A stretch of 48,088 nucleotides of DNA from DASCNA01 sp036011305. GTDB lineage: Bacteria; Verrucomicrobiota; Lentisphaeria; Victivallales; GWF2-38-69. Each line of letters begins with the position of its first letter. Position 1 is the first letter of the stretch. Below are positions 15,871 to 25,195 of this stretch, one piece after another. The notes below the pieces were generated by a model, which saw only the letters and a program-made list of their open reading frames with translations, ran no database searches and was not told the DNA's origin. Both the position numbers and the translations under genes were made by a program. Where the stretch lies: assembly GCA_036011305.1 (NCBI GenBank), contig DASCNA010000159.1:1-48088 (forward strand). Reading direction: 5' to 3'.

Positions 15871-16872
15871 TTAGTTTAATTTACCTCGGATGTAATCCCA
15901 TCTATCTTCAGGGATGGATGCACCCTTAATTTTTACAATTTCTGCTCCAAGTAAAGACCCAAAGCCGCCAGCTTTTTCCAATAATTTACCTGACAATTGT
16001 CTAGAATTTATATATTTATAAAGGAAACCTGCCTGCCATAAATCACCGGCGCCAGTAGTATCAACAGCTTCAACAATTTCAGCTTCAATACTTACTTCTT
16101 CCGTATCTGTCTTTATAACTGAACCTGCTTTACCAAGTTTTAATGCGATAATATCACATACTCCATCTAAAGTAGAAAGAATATTTTTAGGATCTTCTGA
16201 ATTACAATACTGCATTGCTTCATCTTCGTTACAAAAAACTATATCAACATATGATTGTAATAAATCAGGAAGAATTTCCATATTCAATTTAACAACTTCA
16301 AATGAGGCTAAATCCAAACTTACAGTAAGAGATAAGCTTTTAGCCAGCTTTAATGCTTTTTTTATGACTGCGTGATTATGAAGCATATAACCTTCAATAT
16401 GAAGATGTGTATAACCTTTGAAATCTTCAATTGATATATCTTCAGGCTGGATAGTAGCAGCAGCACCTAAAAAAGTTCTCATAGTCCTTTCAGAGTCAGG
16501 AGTTACCAAACTCAAACATCTTCCTGTTTCAACTTCTTTAGATATTTTAAACTGATTTATATCACAGCCTATTTTTTTATAATGTTCTTTATAGAAACGA
16601 CCTAATTGATCATCAGCTATTTTGCCTAAAAATCCAGTAGAAATACCAAGTTTACTAAGTGCTTCTATTGTATTAGCGGCAGAACCGCCAGGAACAATTT
16701 CTTCTTCAGAAGTTATTTTACTCAAAATAGAGTTAATTACACTTATATCAACTAATTCCATTCCACCTTTATCTCCACTAACATTTTCAGCAATAAAATT
16801 GTCAGTTGTGGAAACCAGTATATCAACTATAGGTGAACCTATACCAAGTATTTTTTCTTTTTTATTAGGCAT
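15871..16872 (-). CDS. PfkB-family sugar/nucleoside kinase, probable adenosine kinase
   Basis: A ribokinase-fold kinase of 333 residues. It has the N-terminal GIGSPIVDIL strand, the substrate loop PGGSAANTI, and the C-terminal DTTGAGDLWQAGFLYK signature with the catalytic Asp and anion hole. Its position between metK and ahcY suggests that it phosphorylates the adenosine released by AhcY, pulling that reversible reaction forward; this is inferred from context. The ATG at 16872 is preferred over a TTG seven codons earlier that overlaps the metK stop. Confidence 0.88.
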   Translation of the reverse strand: MPNKKEKILGIGSPIVDILVSTTDNFIAENVSGDKGGMELVDISVINSILSKITSEEEIVPGGSAANTIEALSKLGISTGFLGKIADDQLGRFYKEHYKKIGCDINQFKISKEVETGRCLSLVTPDSERTMRTFLGAAATIQPEDISIEDFKGYTHLHIEGYMLHNHAVIKKALKLAKSLSLTVSLDLASFEVVKLNMEILPDLLQSYVDIVFCNEDEAMQYCNSEDPKNILSTLDGVCDIIALKLGKAGSVIKTDTEEVSIEAEIVEAVDTTGAGDLWQAGFLYKYINSRQLSGKLLEKAGGFGSLLGAEIVKIKGASIPEDRWDYIRGKLN

Positions 16873-16886
16873 AATTATGCTTTCAC

Positions 16887-18089
16887 TCAGCAAAGTCCAT
16901 TTTTTTCTGAAGCAGCTTTAATAGCATCAACTTTATCTGTTTTTTCCCAAGGAAAAATAGATCTTCCAAAGTGACCATAAGCAGCTGTTTGACCATATTT
17001 CCAACCATTTGCATGAGGAGTTTTTAATCCTAATGATTTTATAATTCCAGCAGGTCTTAATTCAAAAACTTCACGTATAACTTTTTCTAAGTCGCTATCA
17101 TTTTCAAATTTACCTGTTCCGTAAGTATCAACATTCAAACTTAAAGGTTCAGCAACACCAATTGCGTAGGCAACTTGAACTTCGCATTTATCTGCCAAAC
17201 CTGCTGCAACAATATTTTTGGCAATATAACGGCACATATAAGCAGCTGAACGGTCAACTTTAGATGGATCTTTTCCAGAAAAAGCACCACCACCGTGTGA
17301 GCCAACTCCACCATAAGTATCAACAATTATTTTACGTCCTGTTAATCCAGTATCTCCATGTGGTCCACCTATTTCAAAACGTCCTGTTGGATTTACAAAA
17401 TATCTAACATCATCGTTCATGAAGTTTGCAGGTATTACTTTTTTAGCGACTTCAATAACTACTGCACGTATATCTTCATCCTTTGCTTCAGGAGTATGCT
17501 GGTGAGAAACAACAATTGATTCAACTCTAACAGGTTTTCCTTCAGAATAACGGACAGAAACCTGACTTTTAGAGTCTGGTCTTAAAAAAGAATATTTTTC
17601 AGGTTCAGTATGACGTAATCTTGCTAATTCCTGAACTATTTTATGTGAAAAAATAATAGGAGCAGGCATCAATTCCTCAGTTTCGTTTGAAGCATAGCCA
17701 AACATCATTCCCTGGTCACCGGCACCTTGTTCATTATATTTGCCTTCTCCGTCAGTAACACCCTGAGAAATATCAGGAGATTGGCTGTGTATACAAATCA
17801 TCAATTTTGCACCATCGGCAGAAAATCCCATATCATCTTTATTATAACCAATTTCTCTAACGATTTTACGTGTTACAGTTTCCCAAACTACATCTGCTTT
17901 TGTTGTAATTTCACCTGAAACTACAATTAAATCTGTAGTAACAAGAGATTCACAGGCTACTCTGCTATCAGGATCCTGCTCCAAACATGCATCTAAAACT
18001 GCATCTGATATCTGATCGCAAACTTTATCCGGATGTCCTTCTGAAACTGATTCAGATGTAAAAACGTGGTCAACAAAAATTTTACTCAT
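16887..18089 (-). CDS. metK: S-adenosylmethionine synthetase
   Basis: Makes SAM from methionine and ATP. The 400 residues contain FTSESVSEGHPDKVCDQISD at the N-terminus, GAGDQGMMFGYA (ATP-binding loop), GRFEIGGPHGDTGLTGRKI and GGGAFSGKDPSKVDRSAAY (P-loop-like segment). The start follows GGAG in the leader. It is first in the metK-kinase-ahcY-tRNA operon, with a promoter at 18138-18167. No SAM-sensing riboswitch is visible in its short leader. Confidence 0.97.
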   Translation of the reverse strand: MSKIFVDHVFTSESVSEGHPDKVCDQISDAVLDACLEQDPDSRVACESLVTTDLIVVSGEITTKADVVWETVTRKIVREIGYNKDDMGFSADGAKLMICIHSQSPDISQGVTDGEGKYNEQGAGDQGMMFGYASNETEELMPAPIIFSHKIVQELARLRHTEPEKYSFLRPDSKSQVSVRYSEGKPVRVESIVVSHQHTPEAKDEDIRAVVIEVAKKVIPANFMNDDVRYFVNPTGRFEIGGPHGDTGLTGRKIIVDTYGGVGSHGGGAFSGKDPSKVDRSAAYMCRYIAKNIVAAGLADKCEVQVAYAIGVAEPLSLNVDTYGTGKFENDSDLEKVIREVFELRPAGIIKSLGLKTPHANGWKYGQTAAYGHFGRSIFPWEKTDKVDAIKAASEKNGLC

Positions 18090-18137
18090 TCTCTTTATTT
18101 CTCCTATATTTTATAATAAAAGTATTATTATTATTTG

Positions 18138-18167
18138 ATTATAAAGTAAGTTAAACAAAAAACTCAA
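18138..18167 (-). promoter_or_regulatory. Probable sigma-70-type promoter of the SAM-cycle operon
   Basis: On the minus strand TTGAGT (18162-18167) and a perfect TATAAT (18138-18143) are 18 bases apart. They lie about 50 bases upstream of the metK start in the gap after queA. Confidence 0.6.
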
Positions 18168-18226
18168 TAAGAAAGTTATATGCAAAAAATCAAAATACAA
18201 TTTTCTTATATTAATTATCCCAGTTA

Positions 18227-19282
18227 TTATAATATTAACATACAGTCACCATAAGAATAAAATCTCATCTTATTCTCAATAGCAAGTTGATAAGCTTTCA
18301 TTATGTTATCCCGACCAGCAAAAGCAGAAACCAGCATCAGCAATGTACTTTTAGGTAAATGAAAGTTTGTAAGCAGCATATCTACTATTTTGGGCTTGTA
18401 TGGAGGATAAATAAAAATATCAGTCCAACCGCTATCAGGTTTAACAGTCCCATTTTTATCCCCTAAAGTTTCAAGAACTCTTGTAGATGTTGTCCCGACA
18501 GATAATATTTTATTACCATTCATTTTTGTTCTATTTATCATTTCAGCAGAACTTTTATCCAAAAAGAATTCTTCAGAATGCATTTTATGATCTTCAATAT
18601 CAGTTACAGAAATAGGTTTAAAAGTCCCTGCCCCTACATGGAGAGTCAACTCAACTTTATTTACTCCTTTATCCTGAATTCTATTTAAAATATCTTCAGA
18701 AAAATGAAGACCGGCTGTTGGGGCTGCAACTGCTCCACTGACTTTTGAATAAACTGTCTGGTATCTATCAGCATCAGAAAAATCCTCTTCTCTTTTGATA
18801 TAAGGAGGTAAAGGGATATGACCAATTTCATCAATTAGATCGTATACATCCAAAGCATCAAATTTGACAATATAAGATCCATCATCATTATGGCGAACAA
18901 CTTTTATCCAATTTTCTAAATCTGAATTACCATTCACTTCTTCCAAAAGTATATGAGTTCCTTCTTTCACACGTTTGCCGGGTTTTATATAAGCTTTCCA
19001 TAAAAAAGCATGTTCTTTTTCCGATGAAATCAGCATAATTTGAATCTTTGCGCCTGATCCATTTTTATGCCCATAAAGTCTGGCTTTTATAACTTTTGTA
19101 TTATTCAGAACCAAAGAATCCCCGTCATTCAAGTAATCGATAATATCGCTAAAATTTCTTATTTCCAAATCACCTGTTTTGCTATCAAGTACTAACATTC
19201 TGGAGGAATCACGCATATCATTTGGGTAATAGGCAATCAACTCTTCAGGTAGTTTATAATCATAATCATCTACTTTATTCAT
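18227..19282 (-). CDS. queA: S-adenosylmethionine:tRNA ribosyltransferase-isomerase
   Basis: Adds the ribosyl part of SAM to preQ1 in tRNA, making epoxyqueuosine. The 351 residues begin with YDYKLPEELIAYYP and contain RDSSRMLVLD, LNNTKVIKARLYG, APTAGLHFS, ELTLHVGAGTF, VGTTSTRVLE and TNFHLPKSTLLMLVSAFAG, all typical of QueA. It starts four bases after the rhomboid stop codon and forms an operon with it. It is the first gene upstream of metK, and its substrate is the metK product. Confidence 0.96.
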   Translation of the reverse strand: MNKVDDYDYKLPEELIAYYPNDMRDSSRMLVLDSKTGDLEIRNFSDIIDYLNDGDSLVLNNTKVIKARLYGHKNGSGAKIQIMLISSEKEHAFLWKAYIKPGKRVKEGTHILLEEVNGNSDLENWIKVVRHNDDGSYIVKFDALDVYDLIDEIGHIPLPPYIKREEDFSDADRYQTVYSKVSGAVAAPTAGLHFSEDILNRIQDKGVNKVELTLHVGAGTFKPISVTDIEDHKMHSEEFFLDKSSAEMINRTKMNGNKILSVGTTSTRVLETLGDKNGTVKPDSGWTDIFIYPPYKPKIVDMLLTNFHLPKSTLLMLVSAFAGRDNIMKAYQLAIENKMRFYSYGDCMLIL

Positions 19283-19286
19283 AATA

Positions 19287-20144
19287 TTATTTTCTGCGAC
19301 TTTTCATTTTATCTCTAGCAGCTTTAAGAGCTTCAAGTTCTCCAGCAGTAAGGCTATTAATTCCTGTTTTTGATATTTTATCAAGTATTTCATCTAAATT
19401 GTGTGACGGTTTACCTGTGAAACTCCATTTTTTTGAAGCTTTCCTTGAATAATTAACACCGCTTGATTTTCCTTTAGTATGTCTAGTCAAATACTTAAAT
19501 ACATTAATTGTTTCTCTTGGGAACATATATCTAATAACAAAATATCCACCGATCAAACCTCCTAAATGAGCAAGGTGAGCTATTTGACCTTCTCCGCCAG
19601 TAATACCGAAAAAAGTCTCAATCAATGCATAAATAAGTACAAAAGTTTTCAATTTTAAGGGGATAGGTGGTATTAGCAGCATTAACATAGCATTAGGAAA
19701 CAACATAGCTGCACCGACCATAACACCAAAAAGAGCTCCACTGGCACCAATACACAGTGCATATACATTCCAATTAAACAAAAGCCAAAAAACAGCCCCA
19801 GCAATACCACTGATAAAGTATAATTTTAGAAAGTTAAGGCTGCCCATATGCCGTTCAAGCATTGAACCAAATAGATAAACACCCCACATATTTAAGGCTA
19901 AATGCCAGAAACCGCCATGCACAAACATATATGTTACCAAGCGCCAAACCTGAAACTCTTTAATTGCAGCAGGATTTAATGCCAGAACTGTTGTAACTGG
20001 ACTATATGAATAGATGCCTCCGATACGCCTAGTAGTAACTTCCTGTATAATAAATACGATAATACATAATAATATTATTGAAGGTACTGCGTAATTACTT
20101 GTTTGCTTATATCTGTAACTATTATAATTCCTATCTGAAAACAT
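19287..20144 (-). CDS. Rhomboid-family intramembrane serine protease
   Basis: A membrane protein of 285 residues with about six helices. The catalytic dyad is visible: Ser135 in GASG and His190 in AHLAHLGG. The loop GGFWHLALNMWGVYLFG matches the conserved HxxxN element. About 80 residues after the last helix are soluble and basic, ending in SLTAGELEALKAARDKMKSRRK, a tail seen in rhomboids of Bacteroidota and PVC bacteria. Substrates cannot be guessed. It is first in an operon with queA. Confidence 0.92.
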   Translation of the reverse strand: MFSDRNYNSYRYKQTSNYAVPSIILLCIIVFIIQEVTTRRIGGIYSYSPVTTVLALNPAAIKEFQVWRLVTYMFVHGGFWHLALNMWGVYLFGSMLERHMGSLNFLKLYFISGIAGAVFWLLFNWNVYALCIGASGALFGVMVGAAMLFPNAMLMLLIPPIPLKLKTFVLIYALIETFFGITGGEGQIAHLAHLGGLIGGYFVIRYMFPRETINVFKYLTRHTKGKSSGVNYSRKASKKWSFTGKPSHNLDEILDKISKTGINSLTAGELEALKAARDKMKSRRK

Positions 20145-20227
20145 TAACTAGAATTACCTTTCCTTTACAACTGCACAAATTATTTTCTATAATCAATAAA
20201 ACACTATAAAATAAACTATATATCAAA

Positions 20228-20260
20228 TAAAAAAAGCCTAGCAGTAAAATTACTAGACTC
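20228..20260 (-). terminator. Rho-independent terminator after dnaA
   Basis: Read on the minus strand, GTCTAGTA and TGCTAGGC form an 8-bp stem (two G-U pairs), followed directly by seven U residues. It lies 106 bases beyond the dnaA stop codon and separates dnaA from the rhomboid-queA operon. Confidence 0.75.
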
Positions 20261-20365
20261 AGAAGCTAATTTCAGACTTCAAACTTATGATTTTTGATCA
20301 TTATTAATAATGTTTTTTTTGAAAATAAAATCTTCAATTTAAAATATACGTTTAAAATAATAATA

Positions 20366-21727
20366 TTAATTACACTGGAGCTGTCTTTGTATTAATGATA
20401 TAGAATGATCTACTTTTTTATCTTTAGTACGTTCTTTTCTGACTTTATTAATCGCATTAATTACCGTTGCATGTGTCCTACCTCCAAATGCATCTCCAAT
20501 TTCAGGAAGGGAGTTCTCTGTTAATTCTCTAGCTAAATACATAGCAATCATTCTTGGATAAGCAATATTTTTAGGCCTTTTACTGCCGAGTAAATCATTC
20601 ATTCTCAAATCATAAAATTCTGCAACTTTTTTCTGAACCATTTCAATAGTAACCTTTGAAACAGCTTCCTGCATAATAATTGGATGCAACAACCTTTCAG
20701 CTATATCCAATGTAATATTTGTTCCAGCCATAGATGAAAAAGCGGTAAGTCTAATTAAAGCTCCTTCTAAGCGCCTTACATTAGATGTGATCCTACTTGC
20801 CATGAAATATAAAACATCATCATCAAGCTTAACAGCCTGTTCTTCCTGTTTTTTCCTGAGAATTGCCATTCTTGTTTCCAGTCCTGGAGGTTGAATATCT
20901 GTAGTTAATCCATTCTCAAATCTGGAAACCAATCTTGCTTCTAATCCATCTATTTCACTCGGAGATCTATCTGAAGTCAATACAATCTGCTTATTGTAAT
21001 TATATAAGGCATTAAATGTATTAAAAAATTCTTCCTGCATTTTATTCTTCTTTGCTAAAAATTGAACATCATCAATCAGCAGCATATCAGTATTTCTAAA
21101 ACGCTTTCTAAACTCTGTAAATTTATTGTTCTGAATCGCTTCAATGTATAAGTTGAAAAATTCTTCACATGTTAAATATTCAACATAAAAATTCTTTTTC
21201 AGTTTTACAGCTTCATGAGCAGCCGCCTGAATTAAATGAGTTTTTCCGAGTCCAGTTCCACCGTAAATGAAAAGAGGGTTAAATGAATAACCTGGAGCCT
21301 GACTGACAGCAACTGCTGCTGAATATGCAAAATTGCTTCCATCCCCAACAACAAAAGTGTCAAATGTAAACTTAGAATTACAGTTTGCTATCTCATGATC
21401 TAGATTTTCTTTTACATTTTCTGGAACCTTACTATCACCAGTTTTTTCTTTTGCAGCCTCTTCTTCAGGGAGGTGCCCAACTTCAAATTTAAATATGATG
21501 TCATCTCTGTCTGAAGCTTTTTTGAGAGCATCACTTATATCATCGCTAAAATGTTCTTCCAGCCAGTCGGCAAAAAAATCGTCAGAAACACCCAAAATAA
21601 ATTCTTTATCATATGCTATAGGCTGTATAGATCTAATCCATCTATTATATATATCATCACTCAATCTATTGCGCAGTATATTACGTGCGCTAAGCCAAAT
21701 TTTTTCTTTTGGGGATACTTCTTCCAT
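20366..21727 (-). CDS. dnaA: Chromosomal replication initiator protein DnaA
   Basis: ATP-dependent initiator that opens the replication origin. The 453 residues show domain I (WLSARNILRNRLSDDIYNRWI), a short acidic linker (about 85-115), and the AAA+ domain with Walker A GGTGLGKTHL at 156-165 and Walker B LLIDDVQFL. The C-terminal DNA-binding domain has the signature GGRTHATVINAINKV. It is a full-length DnaA, transcribed alone and divergently from nagA. It is not followed by dnaN, as is common outside Firmicutes and gammaproteobacteria. A DnaA-box-like site lies in its leader. Confidence 0.97.
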   Translation of the reverse strand: MEEVSPKEKIWLSARNILRNRLSDDIYNRWIRSIQPIAYDKEFILGVSDDFFADWLEEHFSDDISDALKKASDRDDIIFKFEVGHLPEEEAAKEKTGDSKVPENVKENLDHEIANCNSKFTFDTFVVGDGSNFAYSAAVAVSQAPGYSFNPLFIYGGTGLGKTHLIQAAAHEAVKLKKNFYVEYLTCEEFFNLYIEAIQNNKFTEFRKRFRNTDMLLIDDVQFLAKKNKMQEEFFNTFNALYNYNKQIVLTSDRSPSEIDGLEARLVSRFENGLTTDIQPPGLETRMAILRKKQEEQAVKLDDDVLYFMASRITSNVRRLEGALIRLTAFSSMAGTNITLDIAERLLHPIIMQEAVSKVTIEMVQKKVAEFYDLRMNDLLGSKRPKNIAYPRMIAMYLARELTENSLPEIGDAFGGRTHATVINAINKVRKERTKDKKVDHSISLIQRQLQCN

Positions 21728-21775
21728 TCAAAACACCTCTGTTTATTTATGAATAATTTCGCAGGAAAGGCGAAG

Positions 21776-21784
21776 TTATCTACA
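21776..21784 (+). promoter_or_regulatory. DnaA-box-like site in the dnaA leader
   Basis: TTATCTACA differs from the consensus TTATCCACA at one base. It lies between the predicted dnaA -10 box and start codon, where binding would repress dnaA transcription, as known for DnaA autoregulation in other bacteria. Confidence 0.45.
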
Positions 21785-21795
21785 AGTACTTATAC

Positions 21796-21823
21796 ATTAT
21801 AAAAACCTTAGTATAACTTTCAA
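21796..21823 (-). promoter_or_regulatory. Probable dnaA promoter
   Basis: On the minus strand TTGAAA (21818-21823) and TATAAT (21796-21801) are separated by 16 bases. They would start transcription about 60 bases upstream of the dnaA ATG. Confidence 0.6.
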
Positions 21824-21984
21824 CTGCTCCAAAAAAAAACAACTAAGAATTAACAAAAAAAAAGATAATCTTCATTTCTTATTCTTTATAAGTCAAATAT
21901 TTAGCCTCAAATTTTACATTTTGGTCAATCTTTGTCTATTAATAAATTCACAGATACAAAAAATATTTTGTTAATCTTTTACTT

Positions 21985-22045
21985 TAAAAGGCTTACAAAT
22001 AAAATGCTAAAGTTATTAACTTTTATTAACAGCTTATTAACAATT
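21985..22045. other. AT-rich segment with phased TTATTAAC repeats, candidate origin element
   Basis: Three copies of TTATTAAC start at 22013, 22023 and 22034, spaced 10 and 11 bases apart, so on one face of the helix. They lie in the 444-base gene-free gap between dnaA and nagA, within very AT-rich DNA. The repeat is a distant version of a DnaA box. An origin or a DnaA-binding control region is possible; chance in AT-rich DNA is not excluded. Confidence 0.3.
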
Positions 22046-22171
22046 TAACATTAAGAATAAAGCTAAATTTTTAAAAATTCTTTCATTAAGATTAAGTATG
22101 TACTGAATATTGTATTATAATAAATAAATAGTTTCTGATAAGAATAAATTTTGATCAATAAGAATTGAAAA

Positions 22172-23419
22172 ATGTTCACTTCTAAATTTAAAGCTAAACG
22201 TACATTATTTATTGCTGATCATTGCTTTACTCCTGAGCAAAAGATCATAAATTCTACCATTCTCTGTGAGGATGAAAAAATAGCGGCTATTGGAAATGCC
22301 TCAGCTTTCAGCCCTGATCCTGAAGTGAGTATTTTCGATCTACGAGGGACATATGCTGTTCCTGGGTTTATTGATACGCACATTCATGGTGCTGGAGGCT
22401 TTGATACCAGTACTGTTGATGAAGGAGATGAAGATTTTAAACTTATGTGCAAAACACTGGGAAGTCATGGAGTTACATCTTTTTTGCCTACGATTGTCTC
22501 AAGGCCGACAGATAAATTACTGGCATCTATTTCGGCTTTTGTTTCAATATTGAATAAAGATTATGAAGGTGCTGTTCCTGATGGTATCCGACTAGAAGGT
22601 CCTTATATAAATAAAATAAAAAGAGGATCACAGAATGGTAATTTTATACGGCCTATAGACATTGGGGAATTACGTGAACTTATATCAGCCGGCAAAGGGA
22701 AAATTAAAATAATGACTTTTGCTCCTGAACTTGATAATTCAATAAAACTAATTGAAGAATTAAGATGCAATAATATCATTCCGTCAATGGGACACACTAT
22801 GGCTGACGAAAATGATGTTATTAAAGCTATTGAAGCCGGAGCTGTACATTGTACGCATTTATACAACGGTATGCCTGTGCTTCACCACCGTTCTGTCGGA
22901 ATAGCAGGTGTAGCTTTAACAGACGATAGAGTGACTGTTGAAATTATTTTAGACGGATATCATATCCATCCACGCATGATAGATATTGTATGCAGAACAA
23001 AACCTAAAGATAAAATCATCGGAGTAAGCGATTCAATTCAAGGTGCTGGTATGAAAGATGGTACTTATCACCTTGGAATGACTCAAATTAAAGTTGAAAA
23101 CGGCAGAGCTGTAACTAAAGACGGCACAATAGCAGGTACTACCCTAACACTTGAACAAGGCTGGAGCCATTTAGTCAGTTATTCACAACTTGACATTAAA
23201 GATGCGGCAGCTTGCCTAACTATTAACCCAGCCAGGCTTTTAGGATTAAAAAATCAAGGTGAATTATCACCTGGAAAAGATGCAAATATTGCTTTTTTTA
23301 ATATTAAAACAAATAAAGCTCTTTTGACTGTAAGAAAAGGGAAAATAGTTTATATTGATAAAAACTGTAATTTTAATTTAAAAAAAATAATCAAACATAA
23401 TGACAAAAACTTTAAATAA
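22172..23419 (+). CDS. nagA: N-acetylglucosamine-6-phosphate deacetylase
   Basis: Removes the acetyl group from N-acetylglucosamine-6-phosphate in amino-sugar recycling or catabolism. The 415 residues carry the amidohydrolase metal motifs: HIHGAGG after GTYAVPGFIDT, Glu in LEGPYIN, His in MGHTMAD and CTHLYNGM, and the catalytic Asp in GVSDSIQGAG. The C-terminal end returns to the small beta domain (ELSPGKDANIAFF). The last 20 bases overlap the next gene, so the two are probably co-translated. No nagB is in the window. Confidence 0.93.
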   Translation: MFTSKFKAKRTLFIADHCFTPEQKIINSTILCEDEKIAAIGNASAFSPDPEVSIFDLRGTYAVPGFIDTHIHGAGGFDTSTVDEGDEDFKLMCKTLGSHGVTSFLPTIVSRPTDKLLASISAFVSILNKDYEGAVPDGIRLEGPYINKIKRGSQNGNFIRPIDIGELRELISAGKGKIKIMTFAPELDNSIKLIEELRCNNIIPSMGHTMADENDVIKAIEAGAVHCTHLYNGMPVLHHRSVGIAGVALTDDRVTVEIILDGYHIHPRMIDIVCRTKPKDKIIGVSDSIQGAGMKDGTYHLGMTQIKVENGRAVTKDGTIAGTTLTLEQGWSHLVSYSQLDIKDAAACLTINPARLLGLKNQGELSPGKDANIAFFNIKTNKALLTVRKGKIVYIDKNCNFNLKKIIKHNDKNFK

Positions 23420-24254
23420 CTCTGATTATAAAATTCTAGATTCCGGAAATTTACAAAAACTTGAACAAGTCGGCCCTTACATACTGATAAGACCTGCTTT
23501 AAATGCATTCTGGCCTAGAACTTTATCTGATGCACTCTGGGATAAAGCAGACGCGCTATATCAGAGAAATTCTTCAGGTAGTGGAAAATGGACATGGTTT
23601 AATAAACTGCCAAGTACTTGGAATATTATTTACGGCGGAATGAAATTCATCGTAAAACCAACTGATTTTGGACATTTGGGCTTTTTTCCAGAACAGAAAG
23701 ATAATTGGGACTGGCTCAGATCTACAATTTCTAATAATAAAAGCATCAAAACATTAAATTTATTTGCTTACTCTGGCGGCAGTTCTTTAGCTATGGCTGA
23801 AGCAGGAGCAAATGTATGTCATGTTGATGCTGCAAAAGGCATGGTAGACTGGGCAAAAAATAATTTAGATAATAATACACATATCAAAACCGGAATAAGA
23901 TGGATTGTCGATGATGTAACTAAATTCATGCTCAAAGAAATTAGAAGAAAAAGTTACTATTCAGGAATTGTACTTGATCCGCCATCATTCGGGAGAGGGC
24001 CAAGAGGACAATTATGGAAAATAGAAAATGACTTAATATCACTTTTGGAAAACTGTAAAAATGTCTTAGACAAAAACCCTCAATTTTTATTATTAACAAT
24101 GCACAGTCATGGATTTTCTGAAAATTCTCTTTCCAGAATACTTAAATCTGTTTTCCCAAATAACAATAAAATTTCAACTGGTGAAATGACTGTTGTTGAA
24201 GATAATGGAAATAAAATAACAGCTGGACTTTATGCCAGATTAATATTCAAATAA
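23400..24254 (+). CDS. SAM-dependent methyltransferase, RlmI/COG1092-like
   Basis: A Rossmann-fold methyltransferase of 284 residues, probably acting on rRNA. SAM-binding motif I is NLFAYSGGSSLAMAEAGA, an acidic residue follows in CHVDAAKG, and motif IV is LDPPSFGRGP. An N-terminal beta-rich part (YILIRPALNAFWPR, WTWFNKLPSTWNI) precedes the catalytic domain, but no PUA domain is present, so it is shorter than RlmI. It overlaps the end of nagA. The target nucleotide cannot be told. Confidence 0.82.
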   Translation: MTKTLNNSDYKILDSGNLQKLEQVGPYILIRPALNAFWPRTLSDALWDKADALYQRNSSGSGKWTWFNKLPSTWNIIYGGMKFIVKPTDFGHLGFFPEQKDNWDWLRSTISNNKSIKTLNLFAYSGGSSLAMAEAGANVCHVDAAKGMVDWAKNNLDNNTHIKTGIRWIVDDVTKFMLKEIRRKSYYSGIVLDPPSFGRGPRGQLWKIENDLISLLENCKNVLDKNPQFLLLTMHSHGFSENSLSRILKSVFPNNNKISTGEMTVVEDNGNKITAGLYARLIFK

Positions 24255-24287
24255 ATTTATAATACAATTAAACTTGAGTTACATAAA

Positions 24288-25085
24288 ATGCTTGAAATTA
24301 CCAGCCACCAAAATCAGAGAATAAAAGATATAATAAAATTAAAAAACAGAAGATCAAGAGAAAAAACTCAAAAAACTTTTCTTGAAGGATACCGCCTGAT
24401 AAGTAGAGCATTGGATGCTGATTTCCCAATGGAGGAATGCTACTTCTGTCCTTCTCTATTTCTAGGAGAAAATGAAGAAGATTTATTAAATGATTTAGCT
24501 GAAAAGGGAACAGCTATTATTAAAGTAACAGAACCAATTTTAAAAAAAATGTCATATAGAGACAGGCCTGAAGGATTGATTGCGTTAAGTCCCATACATA
24601 AGCATGATTTAACTAATATCCCAGTAAGAAAAAATGGTTTGTATTTAATAGTTGAAGCAATTGAAAAACCGGGTAATCTAGGTTCAATATTAAGATCAGC
24701 AGATGCTGCTGGTGTAGATGGTCTGATTATTTGTGATAAATGTACAGATTTATATAATCCCAATGTTTTAAGAGCCAGTACCGGAGCTATTTTCTATGTT
24801 CCCATTGCTGAATGCACATCTGAAGAAGCATTGAACTGGCTTAACCATAACAATATAACTAGCTTAGCCACTACGCCTCATACAGATTTATCCTACGAAA
24901 GTGTTGATATGAAACAGTCAATAGCCATAGTGATAGGAACAGAACAGTATGGCCTGACAGATTTCTGGTTAAAAAACTCAAAAATAAAAACATTAATTCC
25001 TATGTGTGGAAAGATTGATTCATTAAATGTAGCAATTGCAACAAGTATAGTACTGTTTGAAGCCTCCCGTCAAAGACGTTCTTAA
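24288..25085 (+). CDS. SpoU/TrmH-family RNA 2'-O-methyltransferase
   Basis: A SPOUT-class RNA methyltransferase of 265 residues. The N-terminal substrate-binding domain (HQNQRIKDIIKLKNRRSREK, FLEGYRLI) is followed by the knotted domain with its three motifs: EKPGNLGSILRSADAAG, VIGTEQYGLTDFWL and PMCGKIDSLNVAIATSIVLFE. It resembles TsnR/RlmB-like enzymes that methylate 23S rRNA or tRNA. It lies 33 bases after another RNA methyltransferase and probably shares its transcript. Confidence 0.9.
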   Translation: MLEITSHQNQRIKDIIKLKNRRSREKTQKTFLEGYRLISRALDADFPMEECYFCPSLFLGENEEDLLNDLAEKGTAIIKVTEPILKKMSYRDRPEGLIALSPIHKHDLTNIPVRKNGLYLIVEAIEKPGNLGSILRSADAAGVDGLIICDKCTDLYNPNVLRASTGAIFYVPIAECTSEEALNWLNHNNITSLATTPHTDLSYESVDMKQSIAIVIGTEQYGLTDFWLKNSKIKTLIPMCGKIDSLNVAIATSIVLFEASRQRRS

Positions 25086-25116
25086 ATTTTACGATATAAA
25101 ATAAACTATAAAGCTA

Positions 25117-25145
25117 TTCATAATATACTGAAAACATGCTATAAT
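25117..25145 (+). promoter_or_regulatory. Probable promoter of the lipoprotein gene
   Basis: TTCATA (25117-25122), a 17-base spacer and TATAAT (25140-25145) with an extended TG two bases before. It lies 50 bases upstream of the ATG at 25196. Confidence 0.6.
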
Positions 25146-25195
25146 TTCCTTCAACAATACAAATAAATATTATCGAAAGACTTATAATCTCATAC

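Noticed and set aside
18090..18226. Possible SAM riboswitch before metK
   Set aside because: The leader is short and shows none of the conserved SAM-riboswitch core sequences; only a promoter and ribosome site are visible.
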